Shown piece by piece: positions 53,682 to 61,660 of a stretch of 64,000 nt of DNA. The stretch is from contig NZ_JXZC01000001.1 in the NCBI RefSeq assembly GCF_000935355.1, positions 1,116,001-1,180,000 on the forward strand, given 5' to 3'. The notes under the pieces were generated by a model that was not told the origin of the DNA, searched no databases, and saw only the letters and a list, made by a program, of their open reading frames with translations. The position numbers and the translations under genes are program-made. The first letter of the stretch is position 1; each line of letters begins with the position of its first letter. The DNA is from Rossellomorea aquimaris. GTDB lineage: Bacteria > Bacillota > Bacilli > Bacillales > Bacillaceae_B.

Positions 53682-54431
53682 CTAATTTACCTTAGGACGA
53701 TTTTCCACTTCCCATAGTTTTTCAAAGAAGGGTTGTCCCTTAATTAAGTTCTCGCAGAGAGTCAGATGCTTGTCCGACCAGCCATACTGTGTTTCTTCGT
53801 ATAACATTTGCCAAATTTCTTCAAAGTCCATCTCTTGAATGGTCCGATATCGCTGCGGAGCCCATTCCGTGTACCAGTAACGTATTTCTGCCGTGTTATT
53901 TGAGCTGTGGAGCTGATCCAGCGCCATAAATAATAATTGCTTCAACTGTCTTTCTTTTCTTGTCAGACCACTCATCATATAAGGACTCGGTGAAAGAATG
54001 TGGTATGAATCCTCTTTCTTTCCTTCAGGCTGAATGGCGTAGTGCATCGTTTCATGACTTTCAACCATTTCATAGACAAGCTGTTCCTGTCTTGGAATGA
54101 GTCTGCTCTTTCTTATTGGAACGGTATACCCAATGGTATCCACGGCAAGTATTCCTGTCCCATCCGTGACAATGAAGCAATAATCCAATTGAATTCGTTC
54201 ATGGTTTTTTCGCAAGTATGCTTTTTGATAGACATTATTGAGCAGTTGTTGAGGTAACTCTGATAAATCATTCTCGATGTAATGAAACAAAACAGTGTCC
54301 ACTTTAATGAGAGGAACTTGATCCAATAACTCAATAACGTCCTCTTTTCTCCACTCGTGAAAATGACAGACATTGTAGCCATTTTCTTCGCCTTCGAACC
54401 AATTTACCCATACATCATGAAGATATAACAT
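53682..54431 (-). CDS. yjbA: UPF0736 family protein YjbA
   Basis: 249 residues matching the uncharacterised YjbA family: [22 protein letters not shown] at the start, [19 protein letters not shown], and [19 protein letters not shown]. No membrane segment. GAGGGG precedes ATG 54431. In B. subtilis it is also the neighbour of trpS. Function unknown. Confidence 0.92.
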   Translation of the reverse strand: MLYLHDVWVNWFEGEENGYNVCHFHEWRKEDVIELLDQVPLIKVDTVLFHYIENDLSELPQQLLNNVYQKAYLRKNHERIQLDYCFIVTDGTGILAVDTIGYTVPIRKSRLIPRQEQLVYEMVESHETMHYAIQPEGKKEDSYHILSPSPYMMSGLTRKERQLKQLLFMALDQLHSSNNTAEIRYWYTEWAPQRYRTIQEMDFEEIWQMLYEETQYGWSDKHLTLCENLIKGQPFFEKLWEVENRPKVN

Positions 54432-54504
54432 GATTGACCCCTCGCTTTGCTACAATCTTATTTGTCAATCAGTATAGGCAAATCGGTGTAAATTTATTCC
54501 TATT

Positions 54505-54726
54505 TTATAGATAGTGGTTATTTTTCCTTCGCGGAATATAGATTGAGATCGTTATAATGAGAATCCCTAAGAGAAATAAGTAGCATTCGACTCGGGTGGA
54601 TACGAAGAGAATATAGTCTGTAAAGGTCATTCCCGTAGTGAGAAGGTTTAAATAGATGATTAAACTTACACCACCCGAAACAGCCAGTCCAAACCCAATA
54701 AATAATATAAACATTCGAAACACCAT
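54505..54726 (-). CDS. Small two-helix membrane protein, unknown function
   Basis: 73 residues with two hydrophobic segments (about 5-27 and 43-63) and a basic end (IPRRKNNHYL). ATG 54726 has GAGG about 8 bases upstream; the longer frame to 54870 has no ribosome site. It lies where B. subtilis has the appDFABC peptide transporter. Family not recognised. Confidence 0.55.
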   Translation of the reverse strand: MVFRMFILFIGFGLAVSGGVSLIIYLNLLTTGMTFTDYILFVSTRVECYLFLLGILIITISIYIPRRKNNHYL

Positions 54727-54871
54727 ACCTTCCGCCTCTATCCTCGCATTTAGAGATTTAGCTCGTCCATTCTTACTATAGTCTATGAGTGCAAATGGAA
54801 GATATGACGATATAAAGAGCTTAATTTCATCGCCAGCACAGAAATCAGAAGATGAATGGCCGATCCCCATT

Positions 54872-55636
54872 TTACTGAAGTAAGAAAGTGGCTGAAGGTT
54901 TTCCTATCAGAGTAATGGTAGAACCATTCTTTTCCTTAATATAATTTTGTACCAGGTAATAGCCGGCAGCGTAACCCAGCATATTGGGATAAGACCTTTG
55001 ACCAAGAAGTAGGTGATCGTGAAGGGGACTGCTTCGTTTTACATCCAAATTAGGCTTAATCCACTTCTCAAAATACAGTGACATCTTTTTTTTCTCATAA
55101 GCCTTTGTCCAGGAAGCCATGTACTTTTCCCCACAATACTCTCCGACAGCAAACTCTGCCAGCCCCTCAAAAATGATGGAATCTAACAGGGTGTATTGGG
55201 TGTCTTTTTTGTTTAAGAGTTTCATTCTGACACAGTGATGGTATTCGTGAACAAATAGAGCTTCGTGTTCTTTCGTATCTTCTTGATCTGTTACAAAAAA
55301 GAAAATCTCGTCTTTAAAGCATACACCTGACTTTTTCATTGACGATTGGAACATGCCTCTTTTTTCCTGTACAGGGAATAGATAGATCGGCACGTTCGGG
55401 CCATTCCATTTATGTTTATACTTCTTTTCATAAAGGGAAAAACGCTCCCATATTTTGCGTTCTTTCATTTTCACATAAATATCCTCAGCCTGAGGTGATG
55501 ATTTATACATGCCATGCTTCATGAGGTATTGATAAAACGACTTTTGATCTTCTCTTCCGTTTATCGTTTTCTTTAAAAGCTCTAAAGGTTCATGAATGGA
55601 ATCCTTAAGCCATTCATTAGTGGGAGCAACAGTCAC
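54872..55636 (-). CDS. yjaZ: DUF2268 predicted zinc protease YjaZ
   Basis: About 254 residues with a metallopeptidase motif HEYHH (VHEYHHCVRM) followed by IIFEGLAEFAV, the expected downstream Glu region. DUF2268 proteins are predicted Zn-dependent proteases. Start is uncertain: GTG 55636 sits 6 bases from GAGGG, ATG 55642 directly abuts it, ATG 55666 has none. Located between fabF and yjbA as in B. subtilis. Confidence 0.88.
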   Translation of the reverse strand: MTVAPTNEWLKDSIHEPLELLKKTINGREDQKSFYQYLMKHGMYKSSPQAEDIYVKMKERKIWERFSLYEKKYKHKWNGPNVPIYLFPVQEKRGMFQSSMKKSGVCFKDEIFFFVTDQEDTKEHEALFVHEYHHCVRMKLLNKKDTQYTLLDSIIFEGLAEFAVGEYCGEKYMASWTKAYEKKKMSLYFEKWIKPNLDVKRSSPLHDHLLLGQRSYPNMLGYAAGYYLVQNYIKEKNGSTITLIGKPSATFLLQ

Positions 55637-55697
55637 CTTCATCCCTCTTTCCCGACTTTTTATCATGTATATGTAAAGGAAAGAGGATTCACAACAA

Positions 55698-55742
55698 AAA
55701 ACGAGCCTGCTAACGCATTAGCAGGCTCGTTCTCTTTTTTAG
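55698..55742 (-). terminator. Terminator after fabF
   Basis: 13-bp stem ACGAGCCTGCTAA / TTAGCAGGCTCGT with a CGCA loop; T-run on the minus side. Confidence 0.9.
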
Positions 55743-56984
55743 TTATTGATATTTTTTAAAGACGATCGTAGCATTATGCCCACCGAAACCTAATGAGTTA
55801 CTCATCGCCACATTCACTTCCTGTTTTCTTGCTTCGTTCGCTACATAATCAAGATCACAATCCGGATCTGGTGTTTCGATATTGATTGTTGGAGGCAACA
55901 CGCTGTCTTTCATAGCGAGTACTGTGAAAATCGCTTCTACTCCTCCTGCTGCTCCCAGAAGATGACCCGTCATGGATTTCGTTGAGCTCATGGCTAATTT
56001 ATAGGCATGCTCCCCAAATACTTCTTTTACCGCCATTGTTTCGTATTTGTCATTGTAAGGTGTGCTGGTTCCGTGAGCATTAATGTAATCCATTTGCTCG
56101 GGAAGGATTCCACCGTCTTCCAGAGCCATTTTCATTGCTCTTGCTCCACCTTCTCCCGCTGGTGCAGGAGCGGTAATATGATACGCATCACCAGTACAAC
56201 CATAGCCTACGATTTCAGCATAGATGGGTGCTCCTCGTTTCAGCGCATGCTCAAGCTCTTCCAGGACAACGACACCTGCTCCTTCTCCCATAACGAATCC
56301 GTCACGGTTTGCATCAAATGGTCTTGAAGCTTTTTCAGGATCTGTATTGGTAGAAAGGGCTGTGTTTGCACAGAAGCCGGCTACAGACATCTTCGTGATT
56401 GGTGCCTCTGCCCCACCTGACACCATGACATCCGCGTCTCCACGCTGGATGACTTTGAATGCATCTCCAATGGAGTTGGTTCCTGTCGCACATGCCGTTA
56501 CAGTACAAGAATTAAAGCCTTTAGCCCCTAGCATGATGGAAACTTGTCCAGCCGCCATATCAGGAATGATCATAGGAACGAAAAATGGGCTTACTCTGCG
56601 GTATCCACGTTTTTGGAAGGTTTCATACTGCTGTTCGAATGTCTCCATCCCACCAATTCCTGAACCAATCCATACGCCGACGCGGTGAGCGTTTTCGTCT
56701 GTGATGTCAAGCTTCGAGTCCTTGACAGCCATTAACGAGGCTGCAATCGCATAATGAGTGAAGCGATCCATTTTTCTCGCTTCTTTTCGTTCGATACCGA
56801 AATCCTCGATATTGAAATCTTTTAACTCTGCTGCCACTTTCGCAGGGTATTCATCGGCATTTAAGCGTGTTAACGGCCCAACCCCTGTTTTACCTGCTAA
56901 AATATTTGCCCACGTTGACTCGACGTCATTTCCTAACGGGGTAACGCTTCCTAATCCTGTTACAACTACGCGTTTCTTGTTCAT
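55743..56984 (-). CDS. fabF: 3-oxoacyl-[ACP] synthase II
   Basis: 413-residue condensing enzyme elongating acyl-ACP with malonyl-ACP. Catalytic Cys in [11 protein letters not shown], His in [11 protein letters not shown] and [11 protein letters not shown]. Starts 44 bp after fabH in the same transcript. Length and motifs standard. Confidence 0.97.
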   Translation of the reverse strand: MNKKRVVVTGLGSVTPLGNDVESTWANILAGKTGVGPLTRLNADEYPAKVAAELKDFNIEDFGIERKEARKMDRFTHYAIAASLMAVKDSKLDITDENAHRVGVWIGSGIGGMETFEQQYETFQKRGYRRVSPFFVPMIIPDMAAGQVSIMLGAKGFNSCTVTACATGTNSIGDAFKVIQRGDADVMVSGGAEAPITKMSVAGFCANTALSTNTDPEKASRPFDANRDGFVMGEGAGVVVLEELEHALKRGAPIYAEIVGYGCTGDAYHITAPAPAGEGGARAMKMALEDGGILPEQMDYINAHGTSTPYNDKYETMAVKEVFGEHAYKLAMSSTKSMTGHLLGAAGGVEAIFTVLAMKDSVLPPTINIETPDPDCDLDYVANEARKQEVNVAMSNSLGFGGHNATIVFKKYQ

Positions 56985-57028
56985 TTATTCCATCTCCTTT
57001 GTCTGCAAGTTATAGAAGGGAGTTCTAT

Positions 57029-57961
57029 TTATTTGCCCCAGCGCATGATAATAGCGCCCCAGGTTAAACCGCCACCGAATCCTACCATGACGACCACATC
57101 ATTTTCTTTCACTCTTCCAGCTTCCAAATCTTCTACTAGTGAAACCGGGATAGAAGCTGCTGAAGTATTGCCGTATTTATTTACGGTTTTAGACATCTTC
57201 TCTACCGGCAGTTCCAATCGTTGCCTTGCTGCTTCCATGATGCGGATATTGGCTTGATGAGGAATTAAGAAATCAACATCTTCTTTCTTTAATCCTGCTT
57301 TTTCAATTACATTTACGCTCGATTCGCCCATTTGACGAACGGCAAATTTAAATACTTCGCGTCCGTTCATGATGATATTCTCTTCCTGGTACAAATGTTT
57401 TGCACCCGATCCGTCTGCACCTAATTCAAAGGCAAGTATTCCTTTATCATCTGGAACTGGCCCAAGGACCGCTGCGCCTGCTGCGTCTCCAAATAGGACA
57501 GCGGTATTACGGTCATCCCAATCTGTGATTTTGGATAACTTTTCAACTCCTACAACGAGTACATGCTTATATGCACCATTGTCGATAAACTGCTTTGCCG
57601 TGATCATACCATACATAAATCCGGCACATGCAGCACTTAGATCCATCGCAGCCGCTTTCTTTGCTCCTAATCTTTCCTGAAGCAAGCAGGCCACAGATGG
57701 GAATGGCTGATCAGGTGTGACCGTAGCCACCAGGATCAGATCAATTTCTTCTGCAGAAATAGCTGCATCCTCGATTGCCGTTTTTGCAGCTTCATAAGCC
57801 ATGTCTGATGTGTCTGTTTCATTATCTGCTATTCTTCTCTCTTCAATGCCTGTTCTTGTACGGATCCATTCGTCTGATGTATCCACCATTTTCTCAAGGT
57901 CTGCATTAGTTACGACTTTCTCGGGAAGGTAACGCCCAATTCCAATAATTCCTGTATTCAT
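57029..57961 (-). CDS. fabH: 3-oxoacyl-[ACP] synthase III
   Basis: 310-residue initiating condensing enzyme (acyl-CoA + malonyl-ACP). N terminus [16 protein letters not shown], catalytic Cys in [12 protein letters not shown], His in [11 protein letters not shown] and Asn in [17 protein letters not shown] precedes ATG 57961. A FapR-like box lies 66-82 bp upstream. Corresponds to fabHA of B. subtilis by position. Confidence 0.97.
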   Translation of the reverse strand: MNTGIIGIGRYLPEKVVTNADLEKMVDTSDEWIRTRTGIEERRIADNETDTSDMAYEAAKTAIEDAAISAEEIDLILVATVTPDQPFPSVACLLQERLGAKKAAAMDLSAACAGFMYGMITAKQFIDNGAYKHVLVVGVEKLSKITDWDDRNTAVLFGDAAGAAVLGPVPDDKGILAFELGADGSGAKHLYQEENIIMNGREVFKFAVRQMGESSVNVIEKAGLKKEDVDFLIPHQANIRIMEAARQRLELPVEKMSKTVNKYGNTSAASIPVSLVEDLEAGRVKENDVVVMVGFGGGLTWGAIIMRWGK

Positions 57962-58026
57962 ACTGGCATTCCCTACTTTCTATTTTTTTATGTTTTCTCT
58001 CTTATACTTTGGTTTATTATCAAATA

Positions 58027-58043
58027 TTAAGACTTGGTACTAA
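58027..58043 (-). promoter_or_regulatory. FapR-like operator of fabH-fabF
   Basis: On the plus strand TTAAGACTTGGTACTAA; 14 of 17 positions match the FapR box, one half-site perfect and the other degenerate. Confidence 0.65.
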
Positions 58044-58165
58044 TTTTATCGAAGATTTCTACTTTCTGCAATTATTTTTTACTTCTTCCTCTCTTCTACA
58101 CGTTTGACCATACTCGGACAACCCTTTTCCTCATAGTTTATGTAGTAGGCAGAGGGGGTGAGAAT

Positions 58166-58381
58166 ATGTCTGAAGAAAAAAAGCTGCATCCATTTGATCA
58201 GATGATGTTCGGAGGAAGGACTCATAAAAAAGAAGCTTCTCCTTCTCAGGAAAAACGTGAGGGAAGCAATGAAGGAGGATCATTGCTCGATGGCGTTCAT
58301 TCCATTATGAATTCCATAGATGAATTGAAACCGCTCTATAAGAAAGTCAGCCCATTATTAAAGCAATGGAATATAAAATAA
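58166..58381 (+). CDS. YjzB-like small protein
   Basis: 71 residues (MSEEKKLHPFDQMMFGG...LLKQWNIK), hydrophilic, with FDQMMFGGR and an amphipathic C-terminal helix, the pattern of YppG/YjzB-like hypothetical proteins. GGGGGTGAG precedes ATG 58166; the longer frame from 58034 lacks one. In B. subtilis yjzB lies at the same place between comZ and fabH, so homology is likely but unproven. Confidence 0.7.
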   Translation: MSEEKKLHPFDQMMFGGRTHKKEASPSQEKREGSNEGGSLLDGVHSIMNSIDELKPLYKKVSPLLKQWNIK

Positions 58382-58383
58382 AA

Positions 58384-58422
58384 AAACGGCTCATTGATAA
58401 GGTCAATGAGCCGTTTTTTCTA
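58384..58422. terminator. Bidirectional terminator yjzB-like/comZ
   Basis: Stem ACGGCTCATTGA / TCAATGAGCCGT flanked by A-run and T-run between convergent genes. Confidence 0.9.
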
Positions 58423-58427
58423 TACAC

Positions 58428-58616
58428 TTACTCGTTATGTAAGGCATCCTGTTTGCCTAGTTCATAGGCTTCACTCATGACTTGTGTAAACAGGGTCATA
58501 AATGGTTGCAGCATCTCAGGAGAGAACTCAACACCCGCTTGATCAAGCTGCTCTTTTGCTTGTGGGAAGTACTTCATGGCAATCTGCATAAATTCCATCG
58601 TTTTGTCTTGATTCAT
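58428..58616 (-). CDS. comZ: ComG operon repressor ComZ
   Basis: 62-residue helical protein matching ComZ: FMQIAMKYFPQAKEQLDQAGVEFSPEMLQPFM and SEAYELGKQDA. It lowers expression of the comG DNA-uptake operon. Start ATG 58616 overlaps the med stop by 4 bp (ATGA). Confidence 0.94.
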   Translation of the reverse strand: MNQDKTMEFMQIAMKYFPQAKEQLDQAGVEFSPEMLQPFMTLFTQVMSEAYELGKQDALHNE

Positions 58617-59581
58617 TGTTTCGATTCCTTTCCGTTCGGCAATTTACCTGTTTCGATGTAGGCTTTAACATGTTGCTTCATCTCAGCTTGAAATTCTTTT
58701 GGAATGACAGGACTATATTTCCCCATAGAAATGACTCCGTCTTCAAAATCAAATTCAAGGTTTCCTGAATCGAGTTCATCATTTGCGAACCTTTCCGCAA
58801 CGATGCTATACAGCTTATCTGCATGCTGCACCGTACTCGTTAAAACCGTGGATTCTCCTAAATCAGATTGATCAGATACATAGCCAATGGCATAAAGTCC
58901 CTTTTCCTTCAGCTTTTCGATTACAGATACATTATAGCCGTCACCTGCCGGATAAACAACATCAACTCCCTGATTCATTAAACCCTCGAGCTTTTCAAAA
59001 GCAATAGTTTGATCGTCCCAGTGATTGGTATACTCGACAATGAGCTCAGATTCACTTTTTTGGAATTTCGCTCCATCGATAAAACCTTGAACTTCGGGCT
59101 GCCAGTCAAAAGCAGCAATTACACCAATTTTATTCGTTTTAGATTGAAAGGCTGCCGTCATGCCCCCGAAGAAGCCCATTGCATAGCCTTTAAATTGAAG
59201 ACTGGTTGTGTTCTCCTCAGTGGCGTTTCCATTAAAGCTTACAAAGTGCATGTTGGGATACTCACTGGAAAGGGTGTTAAATATCCCGGAATATTCACTT
59301 CCATGTCCAAAAACTAAAGTAACTTTATCATCATTATATGCTTTTACCGCTTGTTTAATTGATGCATCATTTTTTATACTCTCTTTATAGAAGACGTCTG
59401 CATTATAATCGGATTGAATCTTTAGTAATCCTTTGTATCCTTTTGTTCCCCATACCCCATCGTCTACGGTTTCCGGAACCAGTAAGCCGACTTTTTCTAT
59501 TTCAGCGCTTCTTCCTGCTGAACAACCACTTATTCCAATGAGGAATACAATCAAGAAAATGGTATAAAATTTCTTACTCAT
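58613..59581 (-). CDS. med: Positive competence regulator Med, BMP-type lipoprotein
   Basis: 322-residue lipoprotein of the BMP/PnrA binding family: signal peptide with lipobox IGISGC (Cys about residue 20), KVGLLVPETVDDGVWGTKGYKGL, MGFFGGMTAAFQSKTNKIGVIAAFDWQPEVQGF, DVVYPAGDGYNVSVIEKLKEKG. In B. subtilis Med stimulates comK expression. ATG 59581 is about 10 bases after AAAGGAG. Confidence 0.92.
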   Translation of the reverse strand: MSKKFYTIFLIVFLIGISGCSAGRSAEIEKVGLLVPETVDDGVWGTKGYKGLLKIQSDYNADVFYKESIKNDASIKQAVKAYNDDKVTLVFGHGSEYSGIFNTLSSEYPNMHFVSFNGNATEENTTSLQFKGYAMGFFGGMTAAFQSKTNKIGVIAAFDWQPEVQGFIDGAKFQKSESELIVEYTNHWDDQTIAFEKLEGLMNQGVDVVYPAGDGYNVSVIEKLKEKGLYAIGYVSDQSDLGESTVLTSTVQHADKLYSIVAERFANDELDSGNLEFDFEDGVISMGKYSPVIPKEFQAEMKQHVKAYIETGKLPNGKESKQ

Positions 59582-59694
59582 TTGCAGCAACTCCTTTAAA
59601 GCCCGTGCAGCATCTATAAAAAGTATCAATAGGAAATTATTACATCATATTTATTTTACCCTCATCCCTATCCACAAGGAAAGAAAAAATTTTA

Positions 59695-60405
59695 TTATTC
59701 CTGAATTTCATGCAAAGTGATTCCTCTTAATTGTTCCTTCAATATCCTGTCATGAGACTTTGACGGCTTTACAATAAGCTCTTTACCATCTGATTCAGCA
59801 TTCATGCGTGGGGGAGAATAAGACTTCTTCGTCAAGTAAGATAAGGCTTCATTCCAGCTTTGACTTGAGAGAGCTTTCACCGTATAGACTTCTTTCTTGG
59901 ATGAATGATTTATAATGGAACGGGCTGCGTCCTTCACATAGATGGCTCCACTTGGATCATCAATGTAATTGCAGTCATCATCTTCTCCAGTCAACAATCG
60001 AGCGAACAGAAAGTCATTCGGTTGGTGAATTCCGTATAAAGTTGGAAGGTAAAATACCGTTCCTTCTTTATGGTTCTGATTTATCGCCCTATTGGGATAA
60101 ATTCTGATGATCATGAGAGGTTGTTCAAATTTTGAAATCAGTCCTTCTACTTCTGGCAAGTAATCCACTTTGTTCTCTCTTAACTGATCATAGTATGGAA
60201 GGAACACGCTGCATCCAGATTGTATTTCCTTATCCCAATCTTCATAAGGAACATATTGAATGTTTGAGTTCCTTCCAATTTCCAACCACTTATCCTTCAT
60301 TTCTTTGTTTTCATCAATTGCCGTTACGGTCCACCCATTCTCAAGAAGGGCATCACATAGTTCAAATCCTAAAAACTGTTGAGCTGCAAAAACGAATGCA
60401 TGATT
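59695..60405 (-). CDS. yjaV: YjaV, epimerase-like protein
   Basis: 236 residues resembling a degenerate NAD-dependent epimerase: HAFVFAAQQFLGFELCDALLENGWTVTAID at the N terminus and YVKDAARSIINHSSKKEVY later, but no Tyr-x3-Lys catalytic pair was seen. The start is TTG 60405 with GGAGTGAT upstream; the open frame continues into yjaU. 25 bp downstream of yjaU, same order as B. subtilis. Biochemical role unknown. Confidence 0.8.
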   Translation of the reverse strand, partial: NHAFVFAAQQFLGFELCDALLENGWTVTAIDENKEMKDKWLEIGRNSNIQYVPYEDWDKEIQSGCSVFLPYYDQLRENKVDYLPEVEGLISKFEQPLMIIRIYPNRAINQNHKEGTVFYLPTLYGIHQPNDFLFARLLTGEDDDCNYIDDPSGAIYVKDAARSIINHSSKKEVYTVKALSSQSWNEALSYLTKKSYSPPRMNAESDGKELIVKPSKSHDRILKEQLRGITLHEIQE

Positions 60406-60430
60406 CAAGTCAATCACTCCAATGTATTTG

Positions 60431-61174
60431 TTATAACTCTTTCTCATGTAAAGAAAAATACGAGGCAAATTTCCCTCCGAGAGAAGCACGCTTTTCAGGA
60501 AGTACAAAGAACAAATCCGTTGATGTTCCTTTTTCTAAACGCTCTGTATATATATCTTTTATGAGAGTGAATTGATTTTTATAACGATTAAGAGTCGCTG
60601 ACTGAACAATATAAAGTGGAATCGAGATGTTTTTAAATACTTCATAATCCTTTGATTGTTGACTGATGAAGGCTTCGCAGTCCTCCTCCTTCAACCGAAA
60701 CGTGTGCGCGAGTTCTTTAATTATCTTTTTATAAAAGAATTTCTGTTCCTTCTCTTGTTCTAAATGATCATATAGTGACACACAGGGTGCGAGCATAACA
60801 GCACTCCTAATATCTTGTTCCATTTTAGGGTAGAGGTTTTTTAACACCAACGCTCCCATTCCTTCGGCCAATATATGAATCTTCCCATTAATGATTTCAG
60901 ATCGTTTAACATGTTGATAAAGTCGCTTTGCTAATTGCACGGCTTGATTGCTACCCCAATTCGCACCATAAAGATTACTATAATAAACAATATATCCTTT
61001 GGCGGTCAGCTCTTGAATCCACTTGTAGCGCGCCTCATGCTGTACCCAAAAGCTGCTCTTATCATCTACATAGTGGTGGGAATCCCCTATAACCATTACA
61101 GCGAATCCATTTGGGCGTTCAGGATAATGAATCATGCACCACTCTTGCTCTAATTGAAACAATCGCTGATACAT
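60431..61174 (-). CDS. yjaU: YjaU, alpha/beta-hydrolase-like protein
   Basis: 247 residues with an alpha/beta-hydrolase-like pattern: FAVMVIGDSHHYVDDKSSFW, VYYSNLYGANWGSNQAV, HILAEGMGALVLKNLYP (nucleophile elbow GMGA lacks the usual Ser), AVMLAPCVSLYDHL. It may be catalytically inactive. AAAGGAG precedes ATG 61174. Operon with yjaV. Confidence 0.8.
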   Translation of the reverse strand: MYQRLFQLEQEWCMIHYPERPNGFAVMVIGDSHHYVDDKSSFWVQHEARYKWIQELTAKGYIVYYSNLYGANWGSNQAVQLAKRLYQHVKRSEIINGKIHILAEGMGALVLKNLYPKMEQDIRSAVMLAPCVSLYDHLEQEKEQKFFYKKIIKELAHTFRLKEEDCEAFISQQSKDYEVFKNISIPLYIVQSATLNRYKNQFTLIKDIYTERLEKGTSTDLFFVLPEKRASLGGKFASYFSLHEKEL

Positions 61175-61443
61175 TAGAATTTCTCCTTTTACATAGTAAG
61201 TCATTATAGTTTATGTAAGGAGAAGTCATTGGTCAGGGAGAAAGCCCAAGAAATCCCTTATATTTGCAAATTTAGTCAGTTCTCCCCTTGATTAAGCATG
61301 ACCGGTATGGAAGGATGATAAGGGTTACATTTCACAGATTAGTCATTTATTAATTCCTGAAGCTGTGGTAAGATAAAAAAGATTGAAATTGGTTACAAAA
61401 TGCTAATAATTTAGTTGATTACATAGGAATGAGGTGACTTGGC

Positions 61444-61626
61444 GTGAGATTTTTCTGGATGTTTTTCTGGGCATTTGCTCTTACTGAAATGTTAACTTAC
61501 GTTGTAAGTTCAATGAATGGAACTGCGTTTCACTTTGAAACAGGATTAATATTATCGGTTTGTGTTACGGTATTAGTATTCATCATCACGCTTGTTCTTC
61601 CAAACGAGCCAGTCGAAAAGCACTAA
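61444..61626 (+). CDS. yjzD: DUF2929 small membrane protein YjzD
   Basis: 60 residues with two membrane helices (about 3-22 and 33-52), matching DUF2929. Start is GTG 61444, 9 bases after GAGGTG. Same place as yjzD in B. subtilis. The ~240 bp upstream shows no other gene. Confidence 0.85.
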   Translation: MRFFWMFFWAFALTEMLTYVVSSMNGTAFHFETGLILSVCVTVLVFIITLVLPNEPVEKH

Positions 61627-61660
61627 AAAAAGCAGCCAGATCCGGCTGCTTTTTTTAGTT
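61622..61660. terminator. Bidirectional terminator yjzD/clpB
   Basis: AAAAAAGCAGCC / GGCTGCTTTTTT arms between convergent stop codons. Confidence 0.9.

Noticed and set aside
54727-54870. Upstream extension of the small membrane protein before yjaZ
   Set aside because: No ribosome site; the sequence is unlike the two-helix core and abuts the yjaZ stop.
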